From: Ruminococcus sp.
GTDB taxonomy: Bacteria; Bacillota; Clostridia; Oscillospirales; Ruminococcaceae
Assembly: GCA_017529875.1 (NCBI GenBank)
Contig: JAFXNC010000030.1
Location: 54,076 to 118,075, forward strand
Direction: 5' to 3'
DNA length: 64,000 nt
Shown in pieces: positions 33,701 through 41,155 of the stretch. The position numbers and the translations under genes were made by a program. Numbering within the stretch: the stretch's first letter is position 1; the number at the start of each line of letters is the position of its first letter. The notes beneath the pieces are model-generated. The model did no database searches. It worked only from the letters and a program-made list of their open reading frames with translations, and was not told the DNA's origin.

Positions 33701-33886
33701 CTCGGGAAATTCCTCGTCCATAAGATCCATGCCTATCTTCATGGAGGAATCGTCCGGCAGATACTTGGTAAGGTCTGTGTTGACCTCCACCTTGAATATC
33801 AAAACCGCACAGACACCCGCGATAACCAGCACCGTCAGGAATATCAGTATCCTTTTCTCAACAATGAGATCTGCTATTTTTTTCAA
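30701..33886 (-). CDS. MMPL/RND-family transporter with tandem-repeat extracellular domain
   Basis: Exporter of 1061 residues with two six-helix halves. Helix 1 is at residues 12-30, a substrate-domain loop with NTDLTKYLPDDS follows, then helices 2-6 with SMDYSIILISRYRQE, the family core. The second half (about 830-1060) has GSTIDYGILFSNYYRE. Between them is a large extracellular region. About 430 residues of it are five repeats of roughly 85 residues, each opening with a motif such as LTANEFVSFI, LSAAEFVNFL or MSVEQLMNYL and holding a helix like ELAQYLGMDETAA. The start is TTG at 33886, with AGAGGTG upstream. It diverges from a TetR gene that probably represses it. Cargo unknown, perhaps lipids. 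Confidence 0.88.
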   Translation of the reverse strand: MKKIADLIVEKRILIFLTVLVIAGVCAVLIFKVEVNTDLTKYLPDDSSMKIGMDLMDEEFPEAEGDYTVRVVFKNLTEEQIAQTKKELSEIKNVDKVDYKSGDEEYNRDGYTKFVVHTKYDYDTAEELAVEEAIETGFSRNGMMYKNDSNDTPDFPLWVAFAAVAMITTILIIMSGSWIEPFLFLFTIGIAVAINMGTNIFIGEISEKTFSVAAILQLVLSMDYSIILISRYRQELAKTADRKDAMKAAIIGAFSSISSSSLTTVVGLLAMLFMSFKLGLDMGVVLAKGVLLSVICVFLVMPGLILICSKAIEKTAKPSPVIPTGGLARLCNKLRLPITVAFVGLFVAAYILQKQTVISYSMTTADPIADIFPKTSTVVMLYENKDDEKVTAIAEELEKQDNVKAATNYSNMLGKQHTAADMVDAVNDLSESMGSGKEQDIEPDESMFNMLYYKYYGGEAGTMTAGEFMRFIAEDVMTNETFKSYISNDMEQNTAMIKRLSDAQALQTPVSAAELAEFFGMEESQCTQLFTYYCLQRPDAEAKPLTANEFVSFILDDLASDETYASMFDKQSLAQMQMLRTFTDKSAIQQPLSPKELAQYLGMDETAAQQLAGYYHQMNQTGSTDMKLSVYEMVSFLCGNKEQFAQSMDAAMLGQMEQLKGIMDTALGEVQLDEISLAAMLGMEQGQAHQLTMLYTMRSPDFEMKLSAAEFVNFLVNGVLADESMAQNFTEENRTQLTYLSKLINAVVSEQKYTSSEMTELFRGMTDELDENETAVMYLYHDANGSPDKTKTMSVEQLMNYLNDTLICDETFKPLLDDDTVSDIKQNAADLNDGIKQLKGPNYSRLILSVTVPEEGEETDAFYELVNEKCKALTGEYHLIGSSAMNYEMSQTFDSELLFITILTAAAIFLVVLITFRSVGVPLILVLLVQTGVYITVTVIGFQGYSIYFLALMIVQCILMGSTIDYGILFSNYYREFRRDNDRPEALKKAYSGSMHTILTSGLIMVTTTAILGQCYGEPTVEQICRTISIGAASAIILIIFILPGVLAFLDRFTAGRNRKK

Positions 33887-33941
33887 ACAAAGCACCTCTT
33901 GACATATTCTCATTCACATGATATAATGCTATCACACATTA

Positions 33942-34018
33942 GTTGTAAAGTCAACCGACTGTTTATTTTAATTTGATGTGTAATATACAGAACTGAACGT
34001 TGGTGTTGCGAAGTCAAC
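33942..34018. promoter_or_regulatory. Twin GTTG-CAAC operator candidates between MMPL and TetR genes
   Basis: GTTGTAAAGTCAAC (33942-33955) and GTTGCGAAGTCAAC (34005-34018) share 12 of 14 bases in the same orientation. Each has GTTG/CAAC dyad symmetry. They lie in the divergent promoter region, one near each gene, as expected for TetR operators. Confidence 0.6.
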
Positions 34019-34048
34019 ATTTTGCGGATTTATGTTGAGAGGTGAAAT

Positions 34049-34573
34049 ATGGAAAATCAAAGGATAAGACTTACCAGGAAAATGCTCAAAGAAGCCCTTG
34101 TAAGGCTGTTGGAGTACAAGACTATCGACAAGATCACGGTATACGAGCTCTGCGCGGAGGCCGAGATCAACCGGACTACCTTTTATAAATACTACGGCAG
34201 CCAGTATGACCTTATGGCGGATATACAGGGGGACTTCCTCAGGGAGCTCGAAAACAGCCTCCGGGAGGAGAACCGCCCCGTCAGCCTGCTGTATATCCTG
34301 ACCTATATCGACACCCACAGGGATTCCTGCACCGCACTGCTGCGCTCCGCCGCCAGTGACGGCTTTCTTGAAAGGATCCTGTCGCTGTCGCTTATAACCG
34401 AGCAGCTCGAACAGCAGCTCTCGCCCCGCTATTCCGGGTTCGAGAACGACTATGTCCGGGAGTTCATAACCTTCGGGGCGTATTCGATAGTCCGCAGGTG
34501 GCTCATGAGCGAACAACCGGAGCCTCCCGAGTGCATCTCCAAGCTGATAATCGACCTGATCGAAAAGATTTAA
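34049..34573 (+). CDS. TetR family transcriptional regulator
   Basis: Repressor of 174 residues. The N-terminal DNA-binding domain reads LTRKMLKEALVRLLEYKTID, then ITVYELCAEAEINRTTFYKYYGS (core EINRTTFYKYYGSQYDL), a TetR pattern close to the QacR/DhaS group. The C-terminal half is short and of the TetR_C_7/8 type. GAGAGGTG precedes the start. Divergent orientation from the MMPL gene and the twin operators between them suggest it represses both. Ligand unknown. Confidence 0.9.
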   Translation: MENQRIRLTRKMLKEALVRLLEYKTIDKITVYELCAEAEINRTTFYKYYGSQYDLMADIQGDFLRELENSLREENRPVSLLYILTYIDTHRDSCTALLRSAASDGFLERILSLSLITEQLEQQLSPRYSGFENDYVREFITFGAYSIVRRWLMSEQPEPPECISKLIIDLIEKI

Positions 34574-34581
34574 CATACTCA

Positions 34582-34619
34582 GAGCATCCCTTTGCCGCCG
34601 GCGAGGGGATGCTCTTTTC
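34582..34619 (+). terminator. Terminator of the TetR gene
   Basis: AGCATCCC, GC-rich loop, GGGGATGCT, CTTTT. Confidence 0.75.
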
Positions 34620-34670
34620 CGTGTCCGGCGGAAACGACTTGAATTATATGGAAAATATGGTTGACTTTGA

Positions 34671-34699
34671 TTGACTTTTTCATCTGTTTGTGATACAAT
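34671..34699 (+). promoter_or_regulatory. Promoter of the ACT-domain gene
   Basis: TTGACT (34671-34676), 17 bases, TACAAT (34694-34699). The spacer from here to 34790 is AT-rich and holds no gene. Confidence 0.75.
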
Positions 34700-34796
34700 A
34701 ACATAAAATGAATAATATATTACGCGTTTTAAAACGCCTTTTTTACTTTTGTGTGGTTAATAAGATAAATCGGAGTTTAGGAGGGGGAACGGACAA

Positions 34797-35162
34797 ATGG
34801 AACTGAAAAGAATTGAGTATGATCTGACTGTTTGCAAAGTAAAGGATATATCAGATATAGATATTACCGCGAATTTTTATTTTATTGGAAAAACGGATGA
34901 AGAATTATCCTTGGTCTGCAAATCAGAAGATGTTCCGGCAGAAACCATTGAACGGGATGACGGTTGGAAAGGCTTTCGTATTCAGGGAATACTTGATTTT
35001 TCGTTGATAGGTATCTTATCAAAGCTGTCAGGCATCCTCGCTGAACATAAAATAGGTATCTTTGCAGTATCAACATTCAATACAGATTATATTCTTGTGA
35101 AGAAAGAAAACTATAATAGAGCTTTAGAAGTCTTAGCTTCTGAAGGATATAGAATAGTTTAA
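34797..35162 (+). CDS. ACT domain-containing protein
   Basis: Small cytosolic protein of 121 residues. The C-terminal half (about 65-121) is an ACT domain: ILDFSLIGILSKLSGILAEH, then IGIFAVSTFNTDYILVKK (cores GILSKLSGILAEHKI and STFNTDYILV), as in the ACT_7/CASTOR-like family. The N-terminal half is probably a second, more divergent ACT fold. No enzyme domain is attached, so it may sense an amino acid. The coding sequence is clearly AT-richer than its neighbours and uses A/T-ending codons, which suggests recent acquisition. A strong GGAGGGG site precedes the start. Confidence 0.8.
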   Translation: MELKRIEYDLTVCKVKDISDIDITANFYFIGKTDEELSLVCKSEDVPAETIERDDGWKGFRIQGILDFSLIGILSKLSGILAEHKIGIFAVSTFNTDYILVKKENYNRALEVLASEGYRIV

Positions 35163-35228
35163 ATTCTGATTTATTGCAGAACACTTTTGTAAAAAAGAGT
35201 TTTTAAAACATGAAAGAGGGGTGATCAT

Positions 35229-35681
35229 TTGAAACTCAAAAGGATCATTGCGGCAGCCAGCGCGATCCTCATGCTTGCGGGGACCGTTCCGGGCAGCGTT
35301 CTCGGAGCCTTTGCAGTTAATGACAATGCCGATGACATAGAAAAAATTGGTGCTCGGATGTGGGAAGAGAGCTGTGATACCGATTACGGCTATACAGTCG
35401 CGGATCCGTAGGATATGCCTCAGACGCCTTCGCTGACAAAGTTCGACCAGCGCGACGTTGACGGCAAGAACTACGTTACCAGCGTCAAGAATCAGTCCTT
35501 CGGTGAGCCGCTTGACAAGCCTCTCAAGGCCGGCGATGAGGTCAGATGCACCGTGAAGCTGTCATGCATTGAGGTCGAGGATCTTGTTATTGATCCCAAG
35601 ACCGGTACAGCGGCTCCCATTGTGTTCGTATTCGTAACATTTGCGGCTGCTGCGGCAGTTGTTTCTCGCAGGAAGAACTGA
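35229..35681 (+). pseudogene. Remnant of a secreted surface protein with in-frame TAG
   Basis: One frame holds two halves split by TAG at 35409-35411. The first half has a signal peptide, MKLKRIIAAASAILMLAGT, and 60 residues. The second, 88 residues, ends in PKTGTAAPIVFVFVTFAAAA followed by SRRKN, the usual C-terminal NPxTG-like segment, hydrophobic helix and basic tail of ruminococcal surface proteins. The two halves are too short for a functional surface protein, so an internal deletion has probably removed the main domain as well. The ribosome site (AAAGAGGGGTG) is intact. Confidence 0.65.
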
Positions 35682-35702
35682 TCTGATATTTATTTTCCCG
35701 GA

Positions 35703-35731
35703 TTGACTTTATTTGTCGGATATGGTATTAT
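35703..35731 (+). promoter_or_regulatory. Promoter of the STAS/PP2C/HATPase operon
   Basis: TTGACT (35703-35708), 17 bases, TATTAT (35726-35731). Confidence 0.75.
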
Positions 35732-35798
35732 AATATCGGCGGCTGTTCTTATGTTCAGCCTCCGGTAACGGATAATAAAACGGAAAGGACTGTATACT

Positions 35799-36101
35799 AT
35801 GACAGTAAATACACAGAAAGACGGTACAAAGCTCACAGTGACTGTTGACGGCAAACTGGGCACCAGCTCTGCGCCGGAGCTTGAAAAGGCTGTAAAGGAT
35901 AATCTTGCCGGGATCACCGAGCTGGTCTTTGACTTTGCAGGGCTTGAGTATATGGCGTCTGCGGGGCTCCGCATACTGATGTCCTCGGCTAAGGTAATGA
36001 AAAAGCAGGGCAGTATGAGGATACTCAATGTCAGACAGCCGGTCATGGATGTTTTTACCTTTACCGGAATGGCTGATGTGCTCGATATCCGTCCTGCATA
36101 A
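35799..36101 (+). CDS. STAS-domain anti-anti-sigma factor homologue
   Basis: Single-domain protein of 100 residues of the SpoIIAA/RsbV family. The phosphorylatable Ser lies in FAGLEYMASAGLRILMSS. In the known system the dephosphorylated STAS protein binds a HATPase kinase and frees its partner. It is first in an operon with a PP2C phosphatase and a HATPase protein, the two enzymes that would dephosphorylate and phosphorylate it. Closely resembles an antagonist of the C. difficile or Bacteroides partner-switch type; there is no sigma factor next to it. Confidence 0.92.
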   Translation: MTVNTQKDGTKLTVTVDGKLGTSSAPELEKAVKDNLAGITELVFDFAGLEYMASAGLRILMSSAKVMKKQGSMRILNVRQPVMDVFTFTGMADVLDIRPA

Positions 36102-36113
36102 GCGGGTGTTGTT

Positions 36114-38045
36114 ATGGAGAAAAGCAAGAGAAAAATATCAAAGCTGATATCCCTTAAACTGTTGATACCTGTTATCGTTGCGTTTATGCTTTCTTTTGTA
36201 CTGACGTTTTTGATCCTTTTCCAGTCGGCAAGCAAGAATGCGTACGATCTTGTAAAGCAGAACGCCATAGATGTCGCCGTTGACATCAACGAGAAGACAA
36301 GAGAGTATTTCTATCAGGTGTCTTCTATGCTTACCGGCATCAGCGGATTGACAGTTGAGGAGTTCAGGCAGAATCTTGTGGAAAACGAGATCGGCACTAC
36401 CTATGTCTCGGATTATGACGGCAATATAATAGCCGCTGCCACCGACGAGCTCATGACTCACAACATCCGCGAGATACCTGAGATATCCGGTCTGCTGGAT
36501 GAGCTTAATTCTGCTATGATACACGAAGAAAATGTATCTATGGTAAACATGACCGAGAATCCCCAGCTTTCCCTTGACGGGAAGTCAACGCTTTACTATG
36601 CTATGATGACTATTAAGGGATTTGACGGGCTGATCGTGTTTGGTATCGAACCGGATGAGTTCGACCAGATCATGATAGGACAGGGGCAGTTCGTTGCCTC
36701 CAACAGACATATCGGCAAGGAAGGCTTCAATGTACTGGTCAGCAGCGATAAAAAGGTACTGACCACCCCCAGTCCCGATGCGGAGTTCTATTCCGAGATG
36801 ATCCATTCTGAGCTTATCGACGAGGTCACTAATGTAAACAGCAATCTGGCGGTGACTGAGAATATCAGCCGTGTTCAGAATTTCAACACAGCCGAATACG
36901 AGATCACCTTCCTGACAGGTAAGGACGAATTCTGGGGCAAGGAATACTTCTATTGCCTTATGCCTGTTAAAGACGTGTTCTACATATACAGTCTCTATCC
37001 CGTGAAGGAAGCCCTCGGAACAGTGGATACCACCATGCGGTTCCTGCTGGCGGGGGAGATAGTTATATTCACGGTGCTGTTCTTTACGGTGCGGTTCCTT
37101 ATCAAGCGCACCGTCGTTAAGAAGCTGGACGCCGTTAATGCCTCTCTTACCGAGATCGCCAGCGGCAATCTGGAGGAAAAGGTAGAGGTGCGGGACACTC
37201 AGGAGTTCGACGCTCTCTCCACGGATATAAATGCCACGGTTGACAAGCTCAAAGAGTACATAGCCGAGGCTGCGGCGCGTATAGACTCCGATCTGGCCTT
37301 TGCCAAGGCCATTCAGAGCTCGGCGCTGCCCTCAGTTTTCCCGCCCTTCCCGGAGCGCAAAGAGTTTGAACTGTACGCGACTATGAATACCGCCAAGGAA
37401 GTCGGCGGAGATTTCTATGACTTCTTCATGCTGGGCGACAGTACGCTTGGTTTTCTTATTGCCGACGTATCTGGCAAGAGCATCCCCGGCGCCATGTTCA
37501 TGATGACAGCCAAGACCCTTATCAAGAGCCTTGCCGAGAGCGGGCTTTCTCCTGCGGAGGTCTTCACTCAGGCTAACGAAAAGCTCTGCGAGGGCAACGA
37601 TGCGGAGATGTTCGTCACTGCATGGCTGGGATTCCTTGACCTTAAGACCGGTATAGTGCGTGTTTCAAATGCCGGTCACAATCCGCCGGTGCTCATTCAT
37701 GAGGGCGAGGCGAAATACGTGATACTCAGACCCGGTCTTATGCTTGCGGCTATGGACGATATTCTCTACAAGGAGCAGACCCTGACGCTTCAAAAGGGCG
37801 ATATGCTGTACCTTTACACCGACGGCGTAACCGAGGCTATGGATACTGCCGAGGCCCTTTTCGGCGAGGAGAGGCTGTTGAAGCTTTTGTCCTTCGGAAA
37901 GAACTATCCTGCGCCGGCGGGGGACAACGGCATAGCCGGAGCTGTGTGCGCCGAGGTCACTGAGACCCTCAATGAGTTTACCGAAGGCGCAGAACAGTCT
38001 GACGATATTACGATGCTGTGTATCAGATATCTTGGAGGAGAATAA
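36114..38045 (+). CDS. Membrane PP2C (SpoIIE/RsbU-type) serine phosphatase with extracellular sensor
   Basis: Protein of 643 residues. Helix 1 is at about 12-35, an extracellular double-Cache-like sensor at about 36-305, helix 2 at about 308-328, and a HAMP domain (VVKKLDAVNASLTEIASGNL) to about 380. The SpoIIE/PP2C domain spans about 400-640, with metal ligands in KEVGGDFYDFF, FLIADVSGKSIPGA and the late QSDDITMLCIRY. It should dephosphorylate the STAS protein upstream in response to an external ligand. It starts 12 bases after the STAS gene and ends one base before the HATPase gene, so the three are tightly linked. Confidence 0.92.
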   Translation: MEKSKRKISKLISLKLLIPVIVAFMLSFVLTFLILFQSASKNAYDLVKQNAIDVAVDINEKTREYFYQVSSMLTGISGLTVEEFRQNLVENEIGTTYVSDYDGNIIAAATDELMTHNIREIPEISGLLDELNSAMIHEENVSMVNMTENPQLSLDGKSTLYYAMMTIKGFDGLIVFGIEPDEFDQIMIGQGQFVASNRHIGKEGFNVLVSSDKKVLTTPSPDAEFYSEMIHSELIDEVTNVNSNLAVTENISRVQNFNTAEYEITFLTGKDEFWGKEYFYCLMPVKDVFYIYSLYPVKEALGTVDTTMRFLLAGEIVIFTVLFFTVRFLIKRTVVKKLDAVNASLTEIASGNLEEKVEVRDTQEFDALSTDINATVDKLKEYIAEAAARIDSDLAFAKAIQSSALPSVFPPFPERKEFELYATMNTAKEVGGDFYDFFMLGDSTLGFLIADVSGKSIPGAMFMMTAKTLIKSLAESGLSPAEVFTQANEKLCEGNDAEMFVTAWLGFLDLKTGIVRVSNAGHNPPVLIHEGEAKYVILRPGLMLAAMDDILYKEQTLTLQKGDMLYLYTDGVTEAMDTAEALFGEERLLKLLSFGKNYPAPAGDNGIAGAVCAEVTETLNEFTEGAEQSDDITMLCIRYLGGE

Positions 38046-38046
38046 A

Positions 38047-38457
38047 ATGAAAGAGCTTACGATCGAAGCGACCCCCGAAAATGTCGATACTGTGATAGAA
38101 TTTGTTGACGAGCAGCTGGATGAATACGGCTGTGGGTTCAACGAAAAAATGGCGATCGACGTTGCGGTTGATGAACTGTTTGCAAATATCGCTCACTATG
38201 CATACAATCCCGATACCGGTTATGCCACTGTCAGGGTGGATGTTATCAAGGAGCCGCTGTCTGTTGAGGTGACTTTCATCGATAACGGCAAGCAGTACGA
38301 TCCCCTTGCCAAGTCCGACCCTGATATCACCGTTGATATCGAGGACAGGCCTATCGGCGGGATGGGCATATTCATTGTTAAGAAAAGCATGGACGCGGTC
38401 AAATACGAATACAAGGACGGCAAGAACATCCTGACGATAAAGAAGAAATTGCAGTAA
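38047..38457 (+). CDS. RsbW/SpoIIAB-type HATPase serine kinase
   Basis: Protein of 136 residues with a GHKL ATPase fold. The N box is AIDVAVDELFANIAHYAY, G1 is VTFIDNGKQYDP, and G2 is DRPIGGMGIFIVKKSMD. This is the anti-sigma-type kinase that phosphorylates the STAS partner. No sigma factor is encoded nearby, so the switch may instead act on another target, possibly the GGDEF protein that follows 42 bases downstream. GGAGAATAAA ends at the start codon and overlaps the PP2C stop region, so translation is coupled. Confidence 0.92.
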   Translation: MKELTIEATPENVDTVIEFVDEQLDEYGCGFNEKMAIDVAVDELFANIAHYAYNPDTGYATVRVDVIKEPLSVEVTFIDNGKQYDPLAKSDPDITVDIEDRPIGGMGIFIVKKSMDAVKYEYKDGKNILTIKKKLQ

Positions 38458-38499
38458 GCCGTCAGACCCGTTCCCAAAGCAGATATACAGGAGGAAGTT

Positions 38500-39696
38500 A
38501 TGTTCATAGACAGTATCATCGGCAGATTTTTTGCACCTGAAAAGGAGCATATAATCGTGACTGACACAAACGGAGAGCTGGTGTGGATGAGCGAGTTTTT
38601 CCCTTATACCGTTGAGGATATACTCGATGACATCAATTTCGGTCATGACGATTCCGATGAGTGGGAATTTCTCGACATCGAACAGCGTGTCAACTTGAAG
38701 GTCTGCCGCCGGTTCATAGAGCTGGAGGGCAAGAAGTACGTGTGCTGCCACTTCACCGATATCACCGAGTATTCGATGCTTATGAAGGAGGCTCTCGGTT
38801 ACACCAAGAATATTGCGGATATATCCAATTTCCAGACAAAGATCATGGAGATCATGTCCGGCAGTTATGATGCTTTCATGCCGGTGCTGGCTGACTATTG
38901 CAGCGCAAAGGAGCTGGTCATGTACTGTGAAACTGACGGCTATATCACCAAGAGCCTGTACAGCGGCGCTATGATCCGGTCGCGCATAGAGTCCACCGAC
39001 GAGACTGAGGCGCTGTTCTCCTGCAAGCGCGGCGAGAGGCGCGGGGCGCTCCATTGTCTGCTCTCAGCTCAGACCGAGGGCAGGCGATACAGCGTTTTTG
39101 CCAAGGTCACACCGTCGCTGAAACTGGACAACCTGCTGGATATCTCGGCATACAACGTGCTGAGCCTCTATGTTGAGAACAGCATACTCCGTGAAAAGAT
39201 CGTATACGAAAGTGAGCATGACAAGCTCACCGGCCTTTACAACAAGGGCAAATACATGGCTATGAAGGCCGATAACTTCGGTGATCCTGCGTCGATCGCC
39301 ATCTATAACTTCGATGTGAACAATCTCAAGCATATAAACGATACATACGGTCACGAACTGGGCGATGAGCTCATAGTCAAGGCTGCCAAGAGCATCCATG
39401 CAGTGGTCTCTGACAAGGTCTTCGGGTACAGGATGGGCGGCGACGAGTATGTCATGGTGGCTGTGAACATCACCGAGGCTGAGGCCGAGGCTGTTGCAGA
39501 GAAATGGGAGACGGCTCTTGAGGGACTCAACTCCGAGGGCAGCGTTTACTGCGTCATGGCTCTCGGTATGCAGTACGGCGAGGGCGACTTCGACTACGAG
39601 ACCCTTTACAAGAAGGCCGACGAGCTGATGTATCTCAACAAGAAAGCCCGTAAAGAAAAAGGCCAGACCTCTCACCTGATAATGGAGAGAGCCTGA
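38500..39696 (+). CDS. GGDEF domain protein (putative diguanylate cyclase)
   Basis: Protein of 398 residues without membrane helices. The first 210 residues hold a divergent PAS-like segment (IIVTDTNGELVWMSEFFPY) and a GAF-like region. The GGDEF domain spans about 235-390: EHDKLTGLYNKGKYMAM, FDVNNLKHINDTYGHELGDEL (core NNLKHINDTYGH) and active site GYRMGGDEYVMV, with Tyr instead of the last Phe. The RxxD inhibitory site is absent (VVSD). It most likely makes cyclic di-GMP. It follows the HATPase gene in the same orientation, with AGGAGG at its start, suggesting that the partner-switch controls it. Confidence 0.87.
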   Translation: MFIDSIIGRFFAPEKEHIIVTDTNGELVWMSEFFPYTVEDILDDINFGHDDSDEWEFLDIEQRVNLKVCRRFIELEGKKYVCCHFTDITEYSMLMKEALGYTKNIADISNFQTKIMEIMSGSYDAFMPVLADYCSAKELVMYCETDGYITKSLYSGAMIRSRIESTDETEALFSCKRGERRGALHCLLSAQTEGRRYSVFAKVTPSLKLDNLLDISAYNVLSLYVENSILREKIVYESEHDKLTGLYNKGKYMAMKADNFGDPASIAIYNFDVNNLKHINDTYGHELGDELIVKAAKSIHAVVSDKVFGYRMGGDEYVMVAVNITEAEAEAVAEKWETALEGLNSEGSVYCVMALGMQYGEGDFDYETLYKKADELMYLNKKARKEKGQTSHLIMERA

Positions 39697-39727
39697 CCTG
39701 TCAAATACTGTGCCGGAACAAACATGA

Positions 39728-39757
39728 AAAAGCAGCGTCATTCCGGCGCTGCTTTTT
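39728..39757. terminator. Bidirectional terminator after the GGDEF gene
   Basis: AAAAAGCAGCG, loop, CGCTGCTTTTTT. Confidence 0.9.
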
Positions 39758-39770
39758 TGACGTAGTATAT

Positions 39771-40454
39771 TTACGCATCTCCGAGCAGCACAGCCGCTCC
39801 GATGTTGTAGGTCTTGATCTTCTGTCCGTACATATCAACGGTCTGCGGGGTGACTTCGCCCCGCTCGACCCGCTCTGCCCCTTCGATGAGTTTTTCGATA
39901 AGGTCGGGCTTCACAGGAAAGCTGCCGTGGCAGGGGTAGATCTCGCTGATCTTGTCCTTGAAGGTCAGCAGGCGTTTCAGGCTCAGGATATAGGCGGGGA
40001 TATCCCGCATCGTCCCGAACATGAATATGTGACCGTCCTGAACCGGGTCTCCCGAAAAGAGCATACCGCTGCTCAGATCGAGCAGCGCAGTGCTGCCGGG
40101 GGTGTGTCCGGGCAGAGCTATGGCTCTCAGCAGCCTGTCTCCAAGGTCGATTATGTCGCCGTCGTATACCGGGATCATCCTCTGCGAGGGATGAGGCATA
40201 CGGTAGTTTACGAACTCCGCAGGGTTCATCATCACCTCGTCGAAGGCTCCGTTCCCGGCGACGTGGTCAGGGTCGGCGTGGGTGTTGAACAGCTTGACCG
40301 GCAGGGAAGTCACCTGCTGCGCCAACTCTTTGGCATTGATCGTGGTCATGCCGCTGTCGATGAGCAGGGCTGCCTGACAGCCGATAACAAGGTAAAAACG
40401 AACGCCGCCGTCCTCGTAGGAGTATGTATTGTCGTTGATCCTGTTCCAATCCAT
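39771..40454 (-). CDS. Metallo-beta-lactamase fold hydrolase
   Basis: Cytosolic hydrolase of 227 residues. The metal motif THADPDHVAG gives HxDxDH in the usual order HxHxDH with the second His replaced by Asp, so one ligand is unusual. LPGHTPGSTAL, MLFSGDPVQDG and IYPCHGSF give the further His and Asp ligands. Glyoxalase II-like or lactonase-like substrates are possible; none can be named. The start at 40454 is preceded by AAGGAGCTG; the open frame extends 8 codons further into the ribosome site itself. Confidence 0.85.
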   Translation of the reverse strand: MDWNRINDNTYSYEDGGVRFYLVIGCQAALLIDSGMTTINAKELAQQVTSLPVKLFNTHADPDHVAGNGAFDEVMMNPAEFVNYRMPHPSQRMIPVYDGDIIDLGDRLLRAIALPGHTPGSTALLDLSSGMLFSGDPVQDGHIFMFGTMRDIPAYILSLKRLLTFKDKISEIYPCHGSFPVKPDLIEKLIEGAERVERGEVTPQTVDMYGQKIKTYNIGAAVLLGDA

Positions 40455-40495
40455 GATATTCAGCTCCTTATAGGTCAAATAATTGTTCTGACTTT

Positions 40496-40524
40496 ATCAT
40501 ACCACATAATCAGCTTTCAGTCAA
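40496..40524 (-). promoter_or_regulatory. Promoter of the metallo-hydrolase gene
   Basis: Minus strand TTGACT (40519-40524), 17 bases, TATGAT (40496-40501). Confidence 0.75.
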
Positions 40525-40597
40525 TCGTAGTATATCAAATACCTGTAAGTCCATAGCGGAATACGGCACATATATTTGAAAAATATTTTTGAAAACC

Positions 40598-40628
40598 TTT
40601 GTAACGTTTTGGGATCTTATCCGTCTAA
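40598..40628 (+). promoter_or_regulatory. ECF-type promoter of the sigma factor operon
   Basis: TTTGTAACGTTTT begins at 40598 and CGTCTAA at 40622-40628; GTAAC and CGTC are 16 bases apart. This is the layout of extracytoplasmic-function sigma promoters (Bacillus SigV/SigW-like AAC and CGT boxes) and differs from the TTGACA/TATAAT promoters of the rest of the window. It suggests autoregulation. Confidence 0.8.
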
Positions 40629-40660
40629 CATACAGAAAGGCAGGAAAGGAGGTGCGATGA

Positions 40661-41155
40661 TTGGATAAAAAGACCGTCGAGGGCTTGTACGACGCCTGTT
40701 ATATGAAGGTCTATTCCTACGTGATGACGCTTGCTAAGGATCAGAATACCGCCGCCGAGCTCACACAGGAGACCTTCTATCGGGCGATGACTACTAAACA
40801 GACCTTCCGCGGGGAGTCTGAGTGCTACTCCTGGCTCTGCGCTATCGCCAAGAACCTGTTCATTGACGAGACCCGCCGCAGCTCGAAGTATACCGACGAA
40901 CCGGACGAAGCCCTCCCCGACACCGGCACGGACATCGAGCAGAGCATAACCGACGCTGACACGTCCTTCCGGGTACACGTACTTCTCCACTCTATGGAGG
41001 AGCCATACAAAGAGGTCTTTGAGCTCCGGGTCTTCGGGGAGCTTTCCTTCCGGCAGATCGGGAAGATCTTCGGAAAGACCGAGACCTGGGCAAGAGTTAC
41101 CTATCACCGCGCCAGACTGAAGCTGAAAGAAAGGATGGATAACAATGAGATTTGA
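40661..41155 (+). CDS. ECF-family RNA polymerase sigma factor
   Basis: Sigma factor of 164 residues. Region 2 (about 8-75) has YDACYMKVYSYVMTLAKDQ and ELTQETFYRAM, and region 4 (about 105-160) has FELRVFGELSFRQIGKIFGK with a helix-turn-helix. The start is TTG at 40661, with AAAGGAGGTG upstream; the ATG at 40657 leads to a stop after two codons. It overlaps the anti-sigma gene by 11 bases. Its own ECF-type promoter is upstream. The stimulus is probably envelope stress, judging from the DUF4097 lipoprotein downstream. Confidence 0.93.
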   Translation: MDKKTVEGLYDACYMKVYSYVMTLAKDQNTAAELTQETFYRAMTTKQTFRGESECYSWLCAIAKNLFIDETRRSSKYTDEPDEALPDTGTDIEQSITDADTSFRVHVLLHSMEEPYKEVFELRVFGELSFRQIGKIFGKTETWARVTYHRARLKLKERMDNNEI

